Positions 12,555 through 25,790 of a stretch of DNA of 64,000 nucleotides are shown piece by piece. The notes under the pieces were generated by a model. That model worked only from the letters and a program-made list of their open reading frames with translations. It was not told where the DNA came from and searched no databases. Both the position numbers and the translations under genes were made by a program. Position 1 is the first letter of the stretch. Each line of letters begins with the position of its first letter. The DNA is from Trichopria drosophilae. Its lineage: Eukaryota; Arthropoda; Insecta; Hymenoptera; Diapriidae. Location of the stretch: NCBI GenBank assembly GCA_030407085.1, contig CM059587.1:93863001-93927000 (forward strand), given 5' to 3'.

Positions 12555-15500
12555 AGTCGCATTAACGTTTCACGGACGTGAACTTTACGCACGTCACGTC
12601 CTTTAATTCGATGCCTTACGCCGGATAACTAACTCGCTCGCTCGTTCGCCTGCTTGAAAATTATACGCCCCCGCCGGTGAAAGAGAGAATCCGCATTTAG
12701 AACTCCTCCATTTGACCGTTAAAAATGCACGAGAGAGGAAGTGCAATCACAATGCATGCTCGTAATCACCGCAAACACGCCCGCCGCTTCGCTTTCCTCC
12801 GCTAAACTCGAAAAGACATCGTTATTAGTCGCGTCATTCCCATCATTTAATTGAAAAAGAAAAAACGTCGAAACCAACGACGAGAAACCGGGGACACCGC
12901 GCCGCCACGCTTTTCTTTTTTTTTTGCAGTGTCGGAAACGCAACTGCACATTTTTCGCAAATCGCGATTTATCGGTTACCTTAAAGAGAGAAAGAGATGA
13001 AGCGAGGGAGAGGCTGGGACCAGTAACTCGAAAACTCGTCGAGGCCAGAGCTAAAAAGAGCATGTAGACTAAGGTGATACTTAAAGATCCATTAGACACC
13101 TCGAAGATGAAAAGACTACTGTAATTTTCTCTCCTCACGGGTTTGTCGAAAAGGTCATTGATGGTAAAATCACCGCGCCGGCTATTTTTCGAGCGGTATT
13201 TTTTTCCGGCATGGTCCGGCGCGCCTCACCCGACAAAAAAGCTGAAGGAACTATGAATCACGATGTTAACACGAGGCCGACAAAGGATTATAGCGTTCGG
13301 TCGTTCTCTCACTCGTTCATTCCTATATTATGGCAGCAGCAAAAGAAGCCCATCGCTACCAGGGTCGGATATATAGGAAACACGGTTGTGTACACAAACA
13401 ATTGTACCGAACCTCATTTCTTTGATAAAACAGAAATAATATGGGAAGTTTGTTGTAACCTCACTTATAAACTGCGTATGAGGAGTGAACAACTTCCTTG
13501 AGAGCTCCTTGGGAGTCTTAAACCAGTAATAGCGAATTCATTCAACATGCTACTTCAGTTAATAATGCGTCTAAAGACATTTCTAATTAGTTAACGTTAC
13601 GCCTTTTACTGTTCCCTCGAGGAAACAGGCTGACAGCAGGGTTAACGACGACAATTTAAATCATAAAAGACGAGCAATTTGAAGCGATTTAGAAAACTGT
13701 ATTATAGAACTTATCTGGCAAATCGTCGAAATAAATGACAACCGTGTCGTACAGTGATGATAAAAACGGTCCTCATCGTTGCGTGTAAGGTTGAGTGAGC
13801 TATTTTCTTCTTGTCTACCTTTCTTTCGCGTCTGGTACCTCATCGTAATCTTGACTTGGGATCGACTTCATAATGGATCTTCTTCTTACGCCTTTTTTGC
13901 TATTCTATGTAAGAAAGTGATAATTAATTCCATTCTAATAAACACGAAATCGTAAAGTCGCTCAGGAGCCATTTTCGCCTAGATGAATTGTTGTGGATAC
14001 ATTTGACACTTAATTTCGTTTTGACGCAAAAATGTCTGAAAAGTGAAACGACAAATTCACGTAGGAGTTTATTGCGGAAGAAGTTATGTGTGTGACTAAA
14101 GGAAGTGGGAATAGGTGGGGAAGAAATGCAAAAAAAGAGCGATGGAAGGCGGTGCACTGTATAGTTACATGCCGCTCATTTACCTGCGTCATGTGCGCAA
14201 TGTCCGTGTTTCCAGCCTACCTTTACGGTCTAGACCGAACCCCCGACAAGACGACCTCCGCGAAACTTAGACCAGCTGAATGTGCAGAAGCTCGCATTAC
14301 TTCATTATTCTCCGCCTTCGTTGGAAAAAGATTCCCCTCTTCACTTTTTTTCAACGTCATATTTCAGACTTTTCCATTTGATAGCGTATAATTCCACAGA
14401 TAGGTGTATTATTCGGATTGGCGCAATAGGACGAAACTGTTACGTTAAATGGATGGAACGGTGGAAACGGGATTGAAAGAGGAGGTTATTTTACAAGAAT
14501 ATCGCTTATTACGACTTCACTCACCCAGAGAACACTTTATCAGACTTTATATGACAATTTCAGAATAGAAACAGTTACAAAACAAAAATTACGTAGTGAA
14601 AATATTTGTTTTAAGGACCCAAATGATTTTTTTCCGTAAACGAATATCGTAATTTTGCAATTTATTCTCAATCACGATAACTCGACGGAAATGAGCCAAG
14701 GAAGGATGACATGATCCTGTGCACGAATTTCAGAGCTGTCAAGTACGGACGTAACTGGCCTGTCAGTCAGGTGCCCATCAGAAAATGAGATAGAGTCTTC
14801 CGGTTCCTAGACGTTTTCCTGCAATTGGCACGATATTTATTAGCGCCCCTTTCCTGTTTGAAAAAGTGCTGGTTGCAGGTGTGATTGATTGGCACGCTCA
14901 TATCATTGGAGTGCTGAATATAACAAAAGCCAATAATCGATTTAATGTTTTTAAATACACATCAATATTATTCAGCAGTTGAAATACAGCATGCAAACTG
15001 ATTGAAATAATTAGCAAGGCGCGATTACGCACACCGAATTGGCTAATTGAATTAGATGAAATACCACCTCGGGCACCCTTTGGTCTCCTCGAGCAGAAGT
15101 TAAATGAGTTAGCGAATTAGCGCGCTCCGTTTGAAAAAATCAGCCGAGAATCAAAACAAAACGAGCAGCCTCGTTAGGCTTTTCAATTGACTTCGATTGG
15201 CACGAGCGAACTGTTTTAACGAGTCACTCTTTTGTTCAAACCGGATATTTTTTGTGAGTATATACAATGTGCTGCTCTGTCATTAATTTCAAAAATTCGA
15301 TTTATTCAGTTAAAAAATAATCGTAGTTAGTAGTAGTATATATGAAGCTAACGGAAGTACAACAATTTACTTTTTGGTATATTTGAAATTTTTACGTTTC
15401 AATATTGGGTTGCTAAATGGATACTCATATTCAACGAAAGCCGCGTCTTTCGGGGTTAACGAGTCTTGGCCCCCCGTTGCGTAACATTATAATAACGAGA

Positions 15501-18500
15501 TATCGAACGAACGTCTAGATATCCAATTTCGCCCTTAAAGACCCTCTGCTAATGCGGAAGGTGCATGGATGCGAAAAGAAAAATGCCCCCACTCACGGGT
15601 ACCTGCGATCGTAGCACACACGATCCTCATTACGGCCACGTCTACACGAGGATCGTTATCTCGTGCCCGTCGCTTCATACTTTGAAACTACTATGAAACG
15701 TATACCCTCATCGCCGGAAACGAGGATCGGAAAAATTGATCTACCGGTGGAATTTTCCGAGAATGCAGCAAACGACGTGCAAATTGAAAAAATAATGTTC
15801 GCCTGCACCACTATTCATTGGGAATTGATGATTAGTCAATTATTCCGTGCAACGAGACTTTGTTGGAACTAGTAGGAACGGACTTTTTATCGCGTGTGTG
15901 CGGATCTTTATCTCGAGTCGACTGCTCTACACTTTATACATTATGAATCGTATGCGCGGGTAATGAAGTGCAGAAGCATAGATACCCTAACGTTTTCCAG
16001 TATTGAGCTGGCACATTTCCAGAAATGTCACATTTTTCATAAGCTACTAGACTTTCGTCTAAATTTCGAAACAACCGTTTCAGAATAGAAATGAGACGGG
16101 CAACCTTCTTACCTTATTAAATTCTGCATTTCTCTTTATATATACACGATATTGTACTAGATAATTACGCTGAATTTCATTCCATCGATTGTTCGCACAA
16201 TAGCCACATGTGTTTGCTATTTCTTATGCGATCGTTACGTCCAATAACGGAAATGTACCTTTCCAATCGTTCTATTTTTATTTCATAAGTTTAAACCTCG
16301 GTAAAAGTGTGTCTGTGATGATGGATTAGTAATAACGTTTCGTGCGCTAGGAAGGTCCCTGAAAAATGTGTACCTAGTGATTTCCTTTGTCAGCGAAGCT
16401 CTGCAACAACGGTTATAGTTGCGTAAAGTTCGTGCAGTTAAAGCGACGTACGCTCATTCTGATAGTTGAAAAGTAACCCGATGCGCAGTTAATTTATCTG
16501 AAACTACAATTGATAAACGCTTTAAATCGTCGAGCACATGTCAAATTGAATGTTGTTGCTTAATAATTTAATGAACTGCGGGAAGGCTCGTGTTCATTTA
16601 TCGACTTGGAAGTATCATGAAAGTAGAAAGGAGACTCGCTGACGTGAAAATGAGCTTTTCCCTCGGGCTCAACGACCACCTATAACTACAGCCAGCGGTA
16701 TATATGTAAAGGGGATTGCACACCAACAGCGTTGAATTCTCGTCCGCTACCGCTATCAGGATATGGTAGCAGGGGGAAACGAGCAAGCCCCACGGGATGC
16801 GTTTTGTCGCGGGAAATCGGCTGGAAAATGGGAAATCCAGCCACCCGGTGACAAATGGTTGATCCCCGGGCAACTTCGCGTCCACGTCGCACATCGGCAA
16901 TTTCCGGTAACGCCAAATACTGCTGTCGGGGCATTGACGCGCATCCCTAACCGAATTGCGTGTTTAGAAGTTAAACCACTAGTTTCACATGTCCATAAAT
17001 TTGATTGACGTTTGATAGCAGGAATTCGTTGAAGTTACTGATGATGCAATTTCTTCAACCAACACAGAGTCTATAACAAAAACTTTATCAGTTGTTCCTA
17101 CAATTGTTAATTTGGGCCTTTAACATATTGCATACCGTCATGTCTTTATTTTTATCCAACTTCGTTGTTTTTAATCGTGATTATTTTCAGAGGGCGCGAA
17201 TAGGGACAAATAGATAGTGGAGTTTCCGGTTCATCGATCGAAATGCAAATATCGTAGTGGACATAAGAAAAGTCAGGTCATGATGTTACAGTAAATGTTT
17301 TGTGTTAAAGTCATACCAAGGAACGTGCATTTGCGAGCTATCATCAGTAAGTGGCGGGTATAGTTAATAAAAGGAAAGCATTTATCATTTATAACAATCT
17401 GGTTGAAAGTTAGATTTTTAATCGATTATTTCCTGATAAAAAGGATTAAGAACTCACGTATCCATATGCCTAGTTCGATACATTGCGAATTCTTATTGTA
17501 CCAAAATTTATACAAAGGAAAATGTCTAAATTACGGTAGAGAAGTACAATTATATGATAATACAAGAGTATCGTTCCGTTAAATGCGACTTCCGATGCCG
17601 AAATCCAGGGATTTCGTTGAATTAAGCCATAAGAAAGTAAACACACAATGCTCTGAATGGCGAATTTGCGGTTCCTTTACAATCGACGATGCAGGACTGC
17701 TTGGCGACGCCACAAAGGCCCGTGAAAGAAAAAACAGTTTTACGCAATTTGACGGAATCCCGTTTACTTTTATTTATCAGTAATGAATAGTCTTTGTTGT
17801 TTCGCTGCAGAAGACACATAAAGAGGACCATCAAGAACGATAATTACGCCTATTGCGGTTTCCGTTCGGTATATCTCTCTCCTCCGTCCGCAACAACAAC
17901 AATAACAAAATCCATATGAAAAGAAGGGCGCCGACCCGGCGAAAAATAGCGGCATGGGAGGAAACCAATTTCGCTTGCCTGTCATCGGGTAAGTGATATT
18001 TTATTTGGCGGATCGACATACTGCTCATAAATTGGTCCATTTGTTATTGGCCCCTTCCCCTTTTTGCCGTTTTGTTTGTCTTTGGCAAAGACGGTAGGTC
18101 TTATATTCGATTTCTTCAATACGAAATGTGTGCACTAGGTTTTATTGCACATGGAAAATTGCACTACAAATCGTGATCAGTTCATAACCTATCAAGAAAG
18201 TTGGCTACAAATCTACATTATTGATCATAGTTAATAACTCTTCGTTACATCATCTGCATTATCTTAGATTGGACGTGTTACATTACGAAGTTGGAACATG
18301 TAGTCGGTATAACCACTATGTTGAAGTTCGAATGAATAAAAGAACAGTCTAGGTAGTTGGCATAGGATGTAATTATAATATGTAGATCAGCAAAAATTAC
18401 GTGGGCCATCAATCCCTTTGAATGGAGCGAATCTAACAGGTTCTTACAATTCATCGGCATCTTTAGCACCGGGGTGTTAAGATGGAAAATTGGTAAATTC

Positions 18501-21500
18501 CCGGAAGATAATTAAATAGGGTCCCTTTTCTGATCCTGGTCTTTGGAGGTCGCGCATCATGTCGAGCCTGAATTCATTCGCGCTTCGTTTCTTCGGGATT
18601 CCGACCCTCTACCGACGAAGCCGTTGGAAATCGGATGTGATAGCAACGATTAATGCGCAAGCCGCTGCCGTGTGCTTTGGATCTGTAGGATACCTCGGCT
18701 GGAAAAGGGGATCGCCTACCGGAGAGATGAGAGAGAAGCACAGGGGAGAGTGGCAGAGATGGGAGACCTGTAGAAAAAGAGAGGGAAAAGTGGAGGGACA
18801 CGCTTAAGCTAGTATAATCGCATGAAACGATTTGCTCTCTTCACGGCCGATTAAACTCGCAATCTGTGTTGACTATGAGGGTGACTGAAACAACTCCAGG
18901 AGAAGACGCATTCTTGTCACCGATCGTCATCCCGTGTAAATGATATCCGGCTCTATTGTGGGGTTAATTTCATAGTATTGTGTTTCATTTACGAAAAAAA
19001 AACATATTTTAGATTGGTTTATTAAAGCCATTGCCATGTCGGGTATTTGAGACATTATGACATGAGTCTATTGAATAATTAGCGATTCTTTTGATCTATA
19101 CTTGTAGCCAAAGTGAGGTAATCATTCTACAGAAAGATCCATAGGACTATCCAAATTTATATAAATATCCTACAGCCATTTTCAATTCGGCTCAATGGTG
19201 TAGGAAGAGATCGCGGAACGAGAGTTTCGAATGACTGCATTGTCGACGACAACAGATTAATTTACAAGAGCCTGTTATTTAACAGCAACCAACAGTACGG
19301 AACAAGTAAAAGAAACGCCGTTGTCATCTCTTTTCGAAAGTGTCTATTCATCGCGTTTAACAGCAGGCTAGCATTCGTCGTAAACGAATGAAATAGCGGC
19401 TCAGCAAGGTTGTGCAATCGATCTCTCGGATCGAACCAACAAAAAAAAATGGAAACGAGCCGATAAAGACGAGGTCTCGAGCTGATTCATATTGACGTCC
19501 AAATTAGACACGTCAAGATGGAGATCGCCCTGGAGGCGAGTGGCCCAACAAGCACGAACGACTCGAGGGAGAAAAAACGTAAGAAGGGAGCCGCAAGAGC
19601 AGAAACTTAAGATAAGCCCTCAAACGTGCCGCCCATCATACCGTGGCTGTATCTCCTCGCTCGAGAGCAGATCACCCATTCGATGCCGACTAGACATCGC
19701 TCATAGTCGCCGCACAAGAAGATGCTTGGGTGCGAAGAGATATGTTTACAATAATCTTAATGATGTTGTTGGAAAACTTGTTGAAAATTTAGAAACCTCA
19801 AATCATTCTCTTAGGATGCTTAATTCCAAATTACGCGGGAAAGAAACAAATTCATCAGCAAGGACAACTGAAAAACTTCTAATTGTTGTTGATCAAGTCT
19901 ATGATAACGTCTACCACCAACCAAATGACGCTAATGCATAAAGTAGCTTTTTAAAATATGACGTTTTTACGATTGTCAATTTGTTTCTAAAGACATGACG
20001 CCTTTGATGTTTTTCAAGGGCGCGTTAAATCGTCTAAATTAACAACTCGGCAGCAAGTAAAGAGGCGTACTAGAATTGTCCGTCGCATTTCCAGACACGA
20101 GAAAATAGAAATACATCTCCATGAGCCGCCGAGCAAGATGTTGACTGTACAGTAAAACAGAACGATAGTCGGCAGAGTGGGAAAAGTGCAAATTGGAGTG
20201 CGTGTGCAGGAGATGCACGTGTGTACAGTTTCTTGTACAGTCGTGCGTTTCAACTAAAATTCCATACAAGTTTAGGGGAATGAAACGGCCATTCCGCACG
20301 AAGAGAGATTTGCTGCCAGTAAACACACGCGACACCGCTTCTACGGCGTGTTCGCGAAATATGGAGCCAAAAAAAGCATAAGATCAACGAAAAAGAGGAT
20401 GTTACTGCGAAAAAAGTAGGTTCGACATTTTTATCATCTCGACCTGTAGTTTATTTTGGACAAGATGATATTTAGTTCGTAAAAAGACCTGATGTATATA
20501 TATTTAACATTCATTAACCACACCTGGTGGTGATAAGACCAACTACTGAAGCGATATGAAGAAAGAAATACAGATGACTTACAACTTATTCATGTCCTGT
20601 CATTTTTGTTTGTTTTGCAAATTATTGTCATCACTGAAGATAATTGCATTTTTCCATCAAATATAAGTCACCCATAAAAAGATGTGTAGATTTATGATAG
20701 TCATTTGTGACTCAGTTTACAAATGCTTTATTAATTTCTCGAGGGAAAAAAGTGATCACTCCTATATTGCGTCGTGCTGAATTAGATTGGTCACACTTCC
20801 GACAGGCTGGTCGATTCATTTTTTGGGGTGTTAAGTCTATCGGAAACGGGACACCTGCTAATATGTAAGATTCAATTTTCTCGGCTTGGATGTTTAATCG
20901 AAAGGAAGCGATCTAACTCACGCATTAGGGAAGATTACTATTGTTTCACGCTCTGTCTCGAAAGTGATAAATTCGATTCTGGGTAGAAAAAGCGATAACT
21001 TTTATTAGATCCATTCGTTGTCCATTTCAAGTCATTATTCGGGAGATTGCGATATACGGTACTGCAGCCGTACGTTCCAGATGATGAAGAGAGCGGTTAT
21101 GAAAACCATCACATTACTGATGGTTCATCAGCAATTGATCTAGTTATTATTGCCAGTCATTAAATGTGGGATTGGAATAAATTTTATGACTTTGCATATT
21201 GAGTTTATTCCGAGACTTTGAACTGAAATCTATCGAAAATGTTTAGGCCATCAGGTTTCCGGCATTTGTTGGAAAAATCTGGAACTTGAGTAGTTTTTTC
21301 GAAGCGAAGCGTAACCTGTACTTTTGTATTCTGCCACGCTTCCCTTGAAATTAAGCATCTGCCGCGCAGCTCGAAATAACCCGACGTGAGATTGAATTTA
21401 ATCTGTCGGAAAGGCGGGGGGATGGTTGTCGACGATGACGCAACAACAATCGTTTTGCCACGGAGAAGCACAGGTGGCTCCTGCGAGAAACTTTTTTTCG

Positions 21501-24500
21501 GATAGGACGCAAAGCATGCGCGAAATCACCGAACGTGGTCGCTAAGTCTTCCAGAATAGTAAATTACCATTTCGATGAACGAGAAAACACCGCGCTGCAC
21601 AACTGGTAATTGATTTTCATCGAGGCAAACGCTCGGAGGAAAGACGCCACGATTCGTTCGTTACTCTCCTAGACGTAATAATTACGAAATCGCGTGAACG
21701 ATTTCATAGGCCTTAATTCGACCGTAATTGAATTCGTTTAAACGTCTAACAAAATATTTTCGAAAAAAGGATGACAAATCGATTAGGAAATTAACGTGTT
21801 AGTCGGACCAAACAAAAATAAACAGCTGCTAGAATAGAAAGCGGTGTGATTGAGACGATTTTCGGGTTCGGTAGCGACGTGCACTTCTGTGGGGCTGCGT
21901 AAGAGTTGGTAGAATAGAAAGAAAGAAGCAACAAAAAATAAGAAAACGAATTAAAGCTGCGTTTAACTAATGCCTGTTGATACAGCTGCCTTTGTGATCA
22001 GGCGGTAAGCCGTAAAGCCGAAGGGTTTGAAGACGCTTTCGTGCAGGACGATGAATAGCGAGTGTGAATGAAACATTCAAAATGGCAACATGTGAGAAAA
22101 ACATAATTTTTCCTTTGCACCAATGGTATCAAGTTAGGTATCGGTAATGAGTATGATGGCAAAATTGTTTCGTTTTGTCTTCAATATTACACTTATGCAA
22201 ATATCCACAAAATCCTACGTTAGGAACACTTTAGTGATACATTGTAAGGCGGTGGAGAACTTTTAAGATAATTGTGTGTGCAGGTTAGGCCGACGTTAAT
22301 TAGAGTGCGTCGCTGCGTTTCGCATCGGCGATTGCAGCTCTGACGGCCAGGACGGAAATAAGTGTAAAACCGAGGGCCGAAGACCGCAAAAGGAGAAAAA
22401 CTCGACGTAACGTCTTGCGCTACTCTTAAACGAGCTCCGAAAAGGACAAATTAATATTTCGAATGAAACAAATGACCGTATTTAATTAAAAAGGAAATGT
22501 TCCGAGCGAATTATTCTCGAGCTACGGTTCGGAGCGATGAAAATACGGCCAAATGACAATTCAATTACTTCTATCGTTACTCCGTGGAGAGAATTACGTC
22601 GAAATCGGTCTGGGACGACTCTTAGAATAGAATGATTCGTTGAAATCATTCATTACATTAATATCGTTGATTTATGTACTTGTTTCAACTGAAAGACGCT
22701 TTGTTATATTGTTTTCGAGTTCTCCACAAATATTGCTGGCTTTTATGTGGTCAGGAAAAAAGATAAAAGCTTGGCATTCACTTCTACTTTCGTTGTTCAA
22801 AAATTATGTATCTCTTTCCTAGTGCGTTACTAATCTGGTACTTTCTTTTTTCTGGCCTTTTCCCCCTTTTTCATTTGGCACGCCCACAAAAACGCTCAAA
22901 GCGCTTAGTACACCAGAAAACACGACTCGTGGAATCTGCGGGGCTTGTCATCATGATTGCATTACGTACAGAGAGGTGTTAGTTCACGCCCTCTTATAAT
23001 AATTCCGTCGGTTTTCTCGTTTCCGCCTCAATTTCCCTCCGCATACATAAAATCATTAAATGAAATTTAATATGCATAATTAAAACCGCAAGAACTTATC
23101 GATGTTCCAGGAGTCTTAAGAGTAAAATTGAGTTTTATTAACTTCCGAAATATTCGCCTGCATTATTCATCTGTCCTTTTAGGAATTCTTCGAGGTTTTA
23201 TTTACAGGCCCACAATTTCCTGATTTATGACGAAATTCTCCACCCTTCTCCGAATTTCCGTGAAGATGCATGGGTGGAGGGAGAAAAAATTGGGCGAAAT
23301 AAAAGATGATGATAAAGGGTTTCAAAAGGAGGAGGGGAAATCGACCCTCCGCAGCGAGAGCAATTAGATCTTTCGTCCCGAGGCATTACATTCATGCGAC
23401 ATACTCGCGTTCTTAAATTAAAACACGAGGTCGGAAGACTATCTAAACGACCGACCTTCCTACGCTCGAGTTATTCCGCTTGAAATTATACGCGCATCAG
23501 GGTCCGGAATTGCACGAGCGCCGTAAGATATTTCGCGAAAACTGCTCTGTTGAGCAGCGAAACGGTAAATCGGTGGGGTTTCATACATTTTACGAACAAG
23601 AGAAAAAAAATACGATTTATGCCATTGTGCACGGAGAAAAGTAGATGATAACCATTACTATCTACTAGATTCGCGGTAGGTTTCTCCAGATAATTCTCTT
23701 TACTAGCTCAGGCGTTATATGTTACTATCTAGATGGTAAGAATATGTTTAAAACCAAAGTGTCACTGCCACTAATATCTTGAATAAAAAATAAACATCTA
23801 GGATTCAAATCATAAACAAAAACATAATTATACCACGGCTTAATATGAAAAAGTATATTGTTCTCTTTTAACATCTAGTTTTCTCTGTACATTGAAATAT
23901 CACGTAATAATTTTTTTTCATCCTCCAATATATTATTTTTTTTACAAATGAAACTTTAAAATTTATCGAAAAGATATGAAAAAATATACATATAAAACCG
24001 AATATAACGTAAGCGAAAAATAACAGACTGCCATTGCTGGCAACAGAAGGAGGCAAAAGGCCATCGAAATACAAGTGACAGGTGCTCGTGCCGGCGGCTA
24101 AGTATTAATTTTCTGGGCCGAATATTCCGTGTAATCAATATATCATTCGAACTCCAATCGGACTTCGTCATTTGTCTACTAGAATTTATTCTATTACTTT
24201 GCGCCGCCCTTTTTTCGACCGCTACCATCATGGCGTTACCTTCATTTACTTTTATTAATGTGAATGTTAGATAATTCGTCCGGCATTTTTACGGTGATCA
24301 TTTTCAGTAGAGCTCTTCGCTTACCGAATGACTCGAAGTTAATCCTTGTTATTTCAAGAATAACACTGAAAGTATTATTTTTCAAAACACTAAACGTTAA
24401 TCATTCTAGTTACGCTAAATACCAATGTAAAGTATAATTGTTGTTCACAAAGAAAACCTTATTTAGAAAAAAAATGGCAAACGGGAAGTTCGATGAAACG

Positions 24501-25679
24501 AAAAAGCCTGTTAGGAACGAATCACTCGAACGTATCGAATCGGTCGAAGGCCTCTTTGTCTAGGGCATGTAACGATTCTATTTTTTGTCATATTTCGGGT
24601 TAATGGGTTTACATTCGAGTCGCAACAGGTAGTCGTCACATTTTCGAAATACCGTTTGACTCGTTTCGAAATGTTAATTGTAAGGGAAATATTGAGACTT
24701 GGCTCATAAATGTTTGCATTTCAATTTCTTATTTATTTTATATAACAATAGATATTCTATCTATAGAATTTATAAGCTAGCACACTAAAATTATCTTATT
24801 AAAAGGTTGAATCCTTTAAAATCATTAATTGAATTTAAAAATGATTGAAATACATTTTATTATTGACAGATGTTAGTCAATAACATAATACATATTACTC
24901 ATGTATACGAGTAGATATTAAATATTACAGTTAATAAACTAGTACCCAAAGTAGCGAAAGTAAAATTCGAAACCGTAGCCGTATCCTAACCTTGAAACAG
25001 TACTTCAGTTATATTTCATTCGCCTTCATAATATTTCGTTTCTTCATATTGATTTATACATTTGGATTTGAATTAGACTTAATTTTCCGAGGCGCTCACT
25101 TTCGAAGTTTTTGCATCGGGTTGCGAGAAAAAACAACAAAACAAAAATAAACAGTGGATTCTAATAGTAGAAGTGATAGCGCCATAACTAACGATGGACA
25201 AAGTAGCTAGAGTCGTACGACATTTCGTGGCTGAAAAATTAACCGTTTTCTCTTGGACCCCGACCGCCACGCCACCTAGATAGTGGTAATCCCCTTGCGA
25301 CCCCTCTAAGGGAACTCTCCCGGGATATATTGCACAGGAGCGGAAATGAAAGGGTTGTTTTGATCGATGCTAGCCTTAAAAATGGAAGGCTGACGAATCT
25401 CTTCCGAGAAAGCTGCGATTTTTAACCACCGGCTTATCATTTTTTTGATTGGCCCATAAAAACACCTTCTTCCGGGACATTTATGGTATTCGTGTACATA
25501 ATGTTGGCTCATTTGTTCTAAATGACATTGATAATTTCTGATATTTATTATTTAAAAATGACCTTTTTGAGACTTTGATTTATATTTTATTAACAAATAG
25601 TTGGAATATTATTTCATATTATTCCACCATGTTATCTTCATTAATTTTCTTGCCTCCATCAACAGAATCTCTGCGGGGT

Positions 25680-25790
25680 TTTCGGCTACATGGGGGGTCA
25701 GTGCTCCGAATCATAATTGAGTTAATCAGAGGCACGTGGTTCGATCCTCTCCTAACTTCGAGTGTGCTTTCAAGATTGAAGAGAATTTAT
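25680..25790 (+). mobile_element. Decayed tRNA-derived SINE-like head
   Basis: A B-box-like GGTTCGATCC (25738-25747) is preceded by GTCAGTGCTCCGA and a TCATAATTGAG segment resembling a decayed tRNA D-arm and anticodon arm. A full cloverleaf cannot be drawn, so this is not a tRNA gene. Its arms resemble those of the remnant at 46.7-47.1 kb. Confidence 0.35.

Noticed and set aside
19492..19941. 149-codon plus-strand frame starting MTSK
   Set aside because: It begins with TTG rather than ATG, has basic low-information sequence and does not continue into any ladybird N-terminal motif.
25680..25760. Functional tRNA gene
   Set aside because: A B-box-like sequence is present, but acceptor and D-stems do not pair, so it is listed as a SINE-like remnant.
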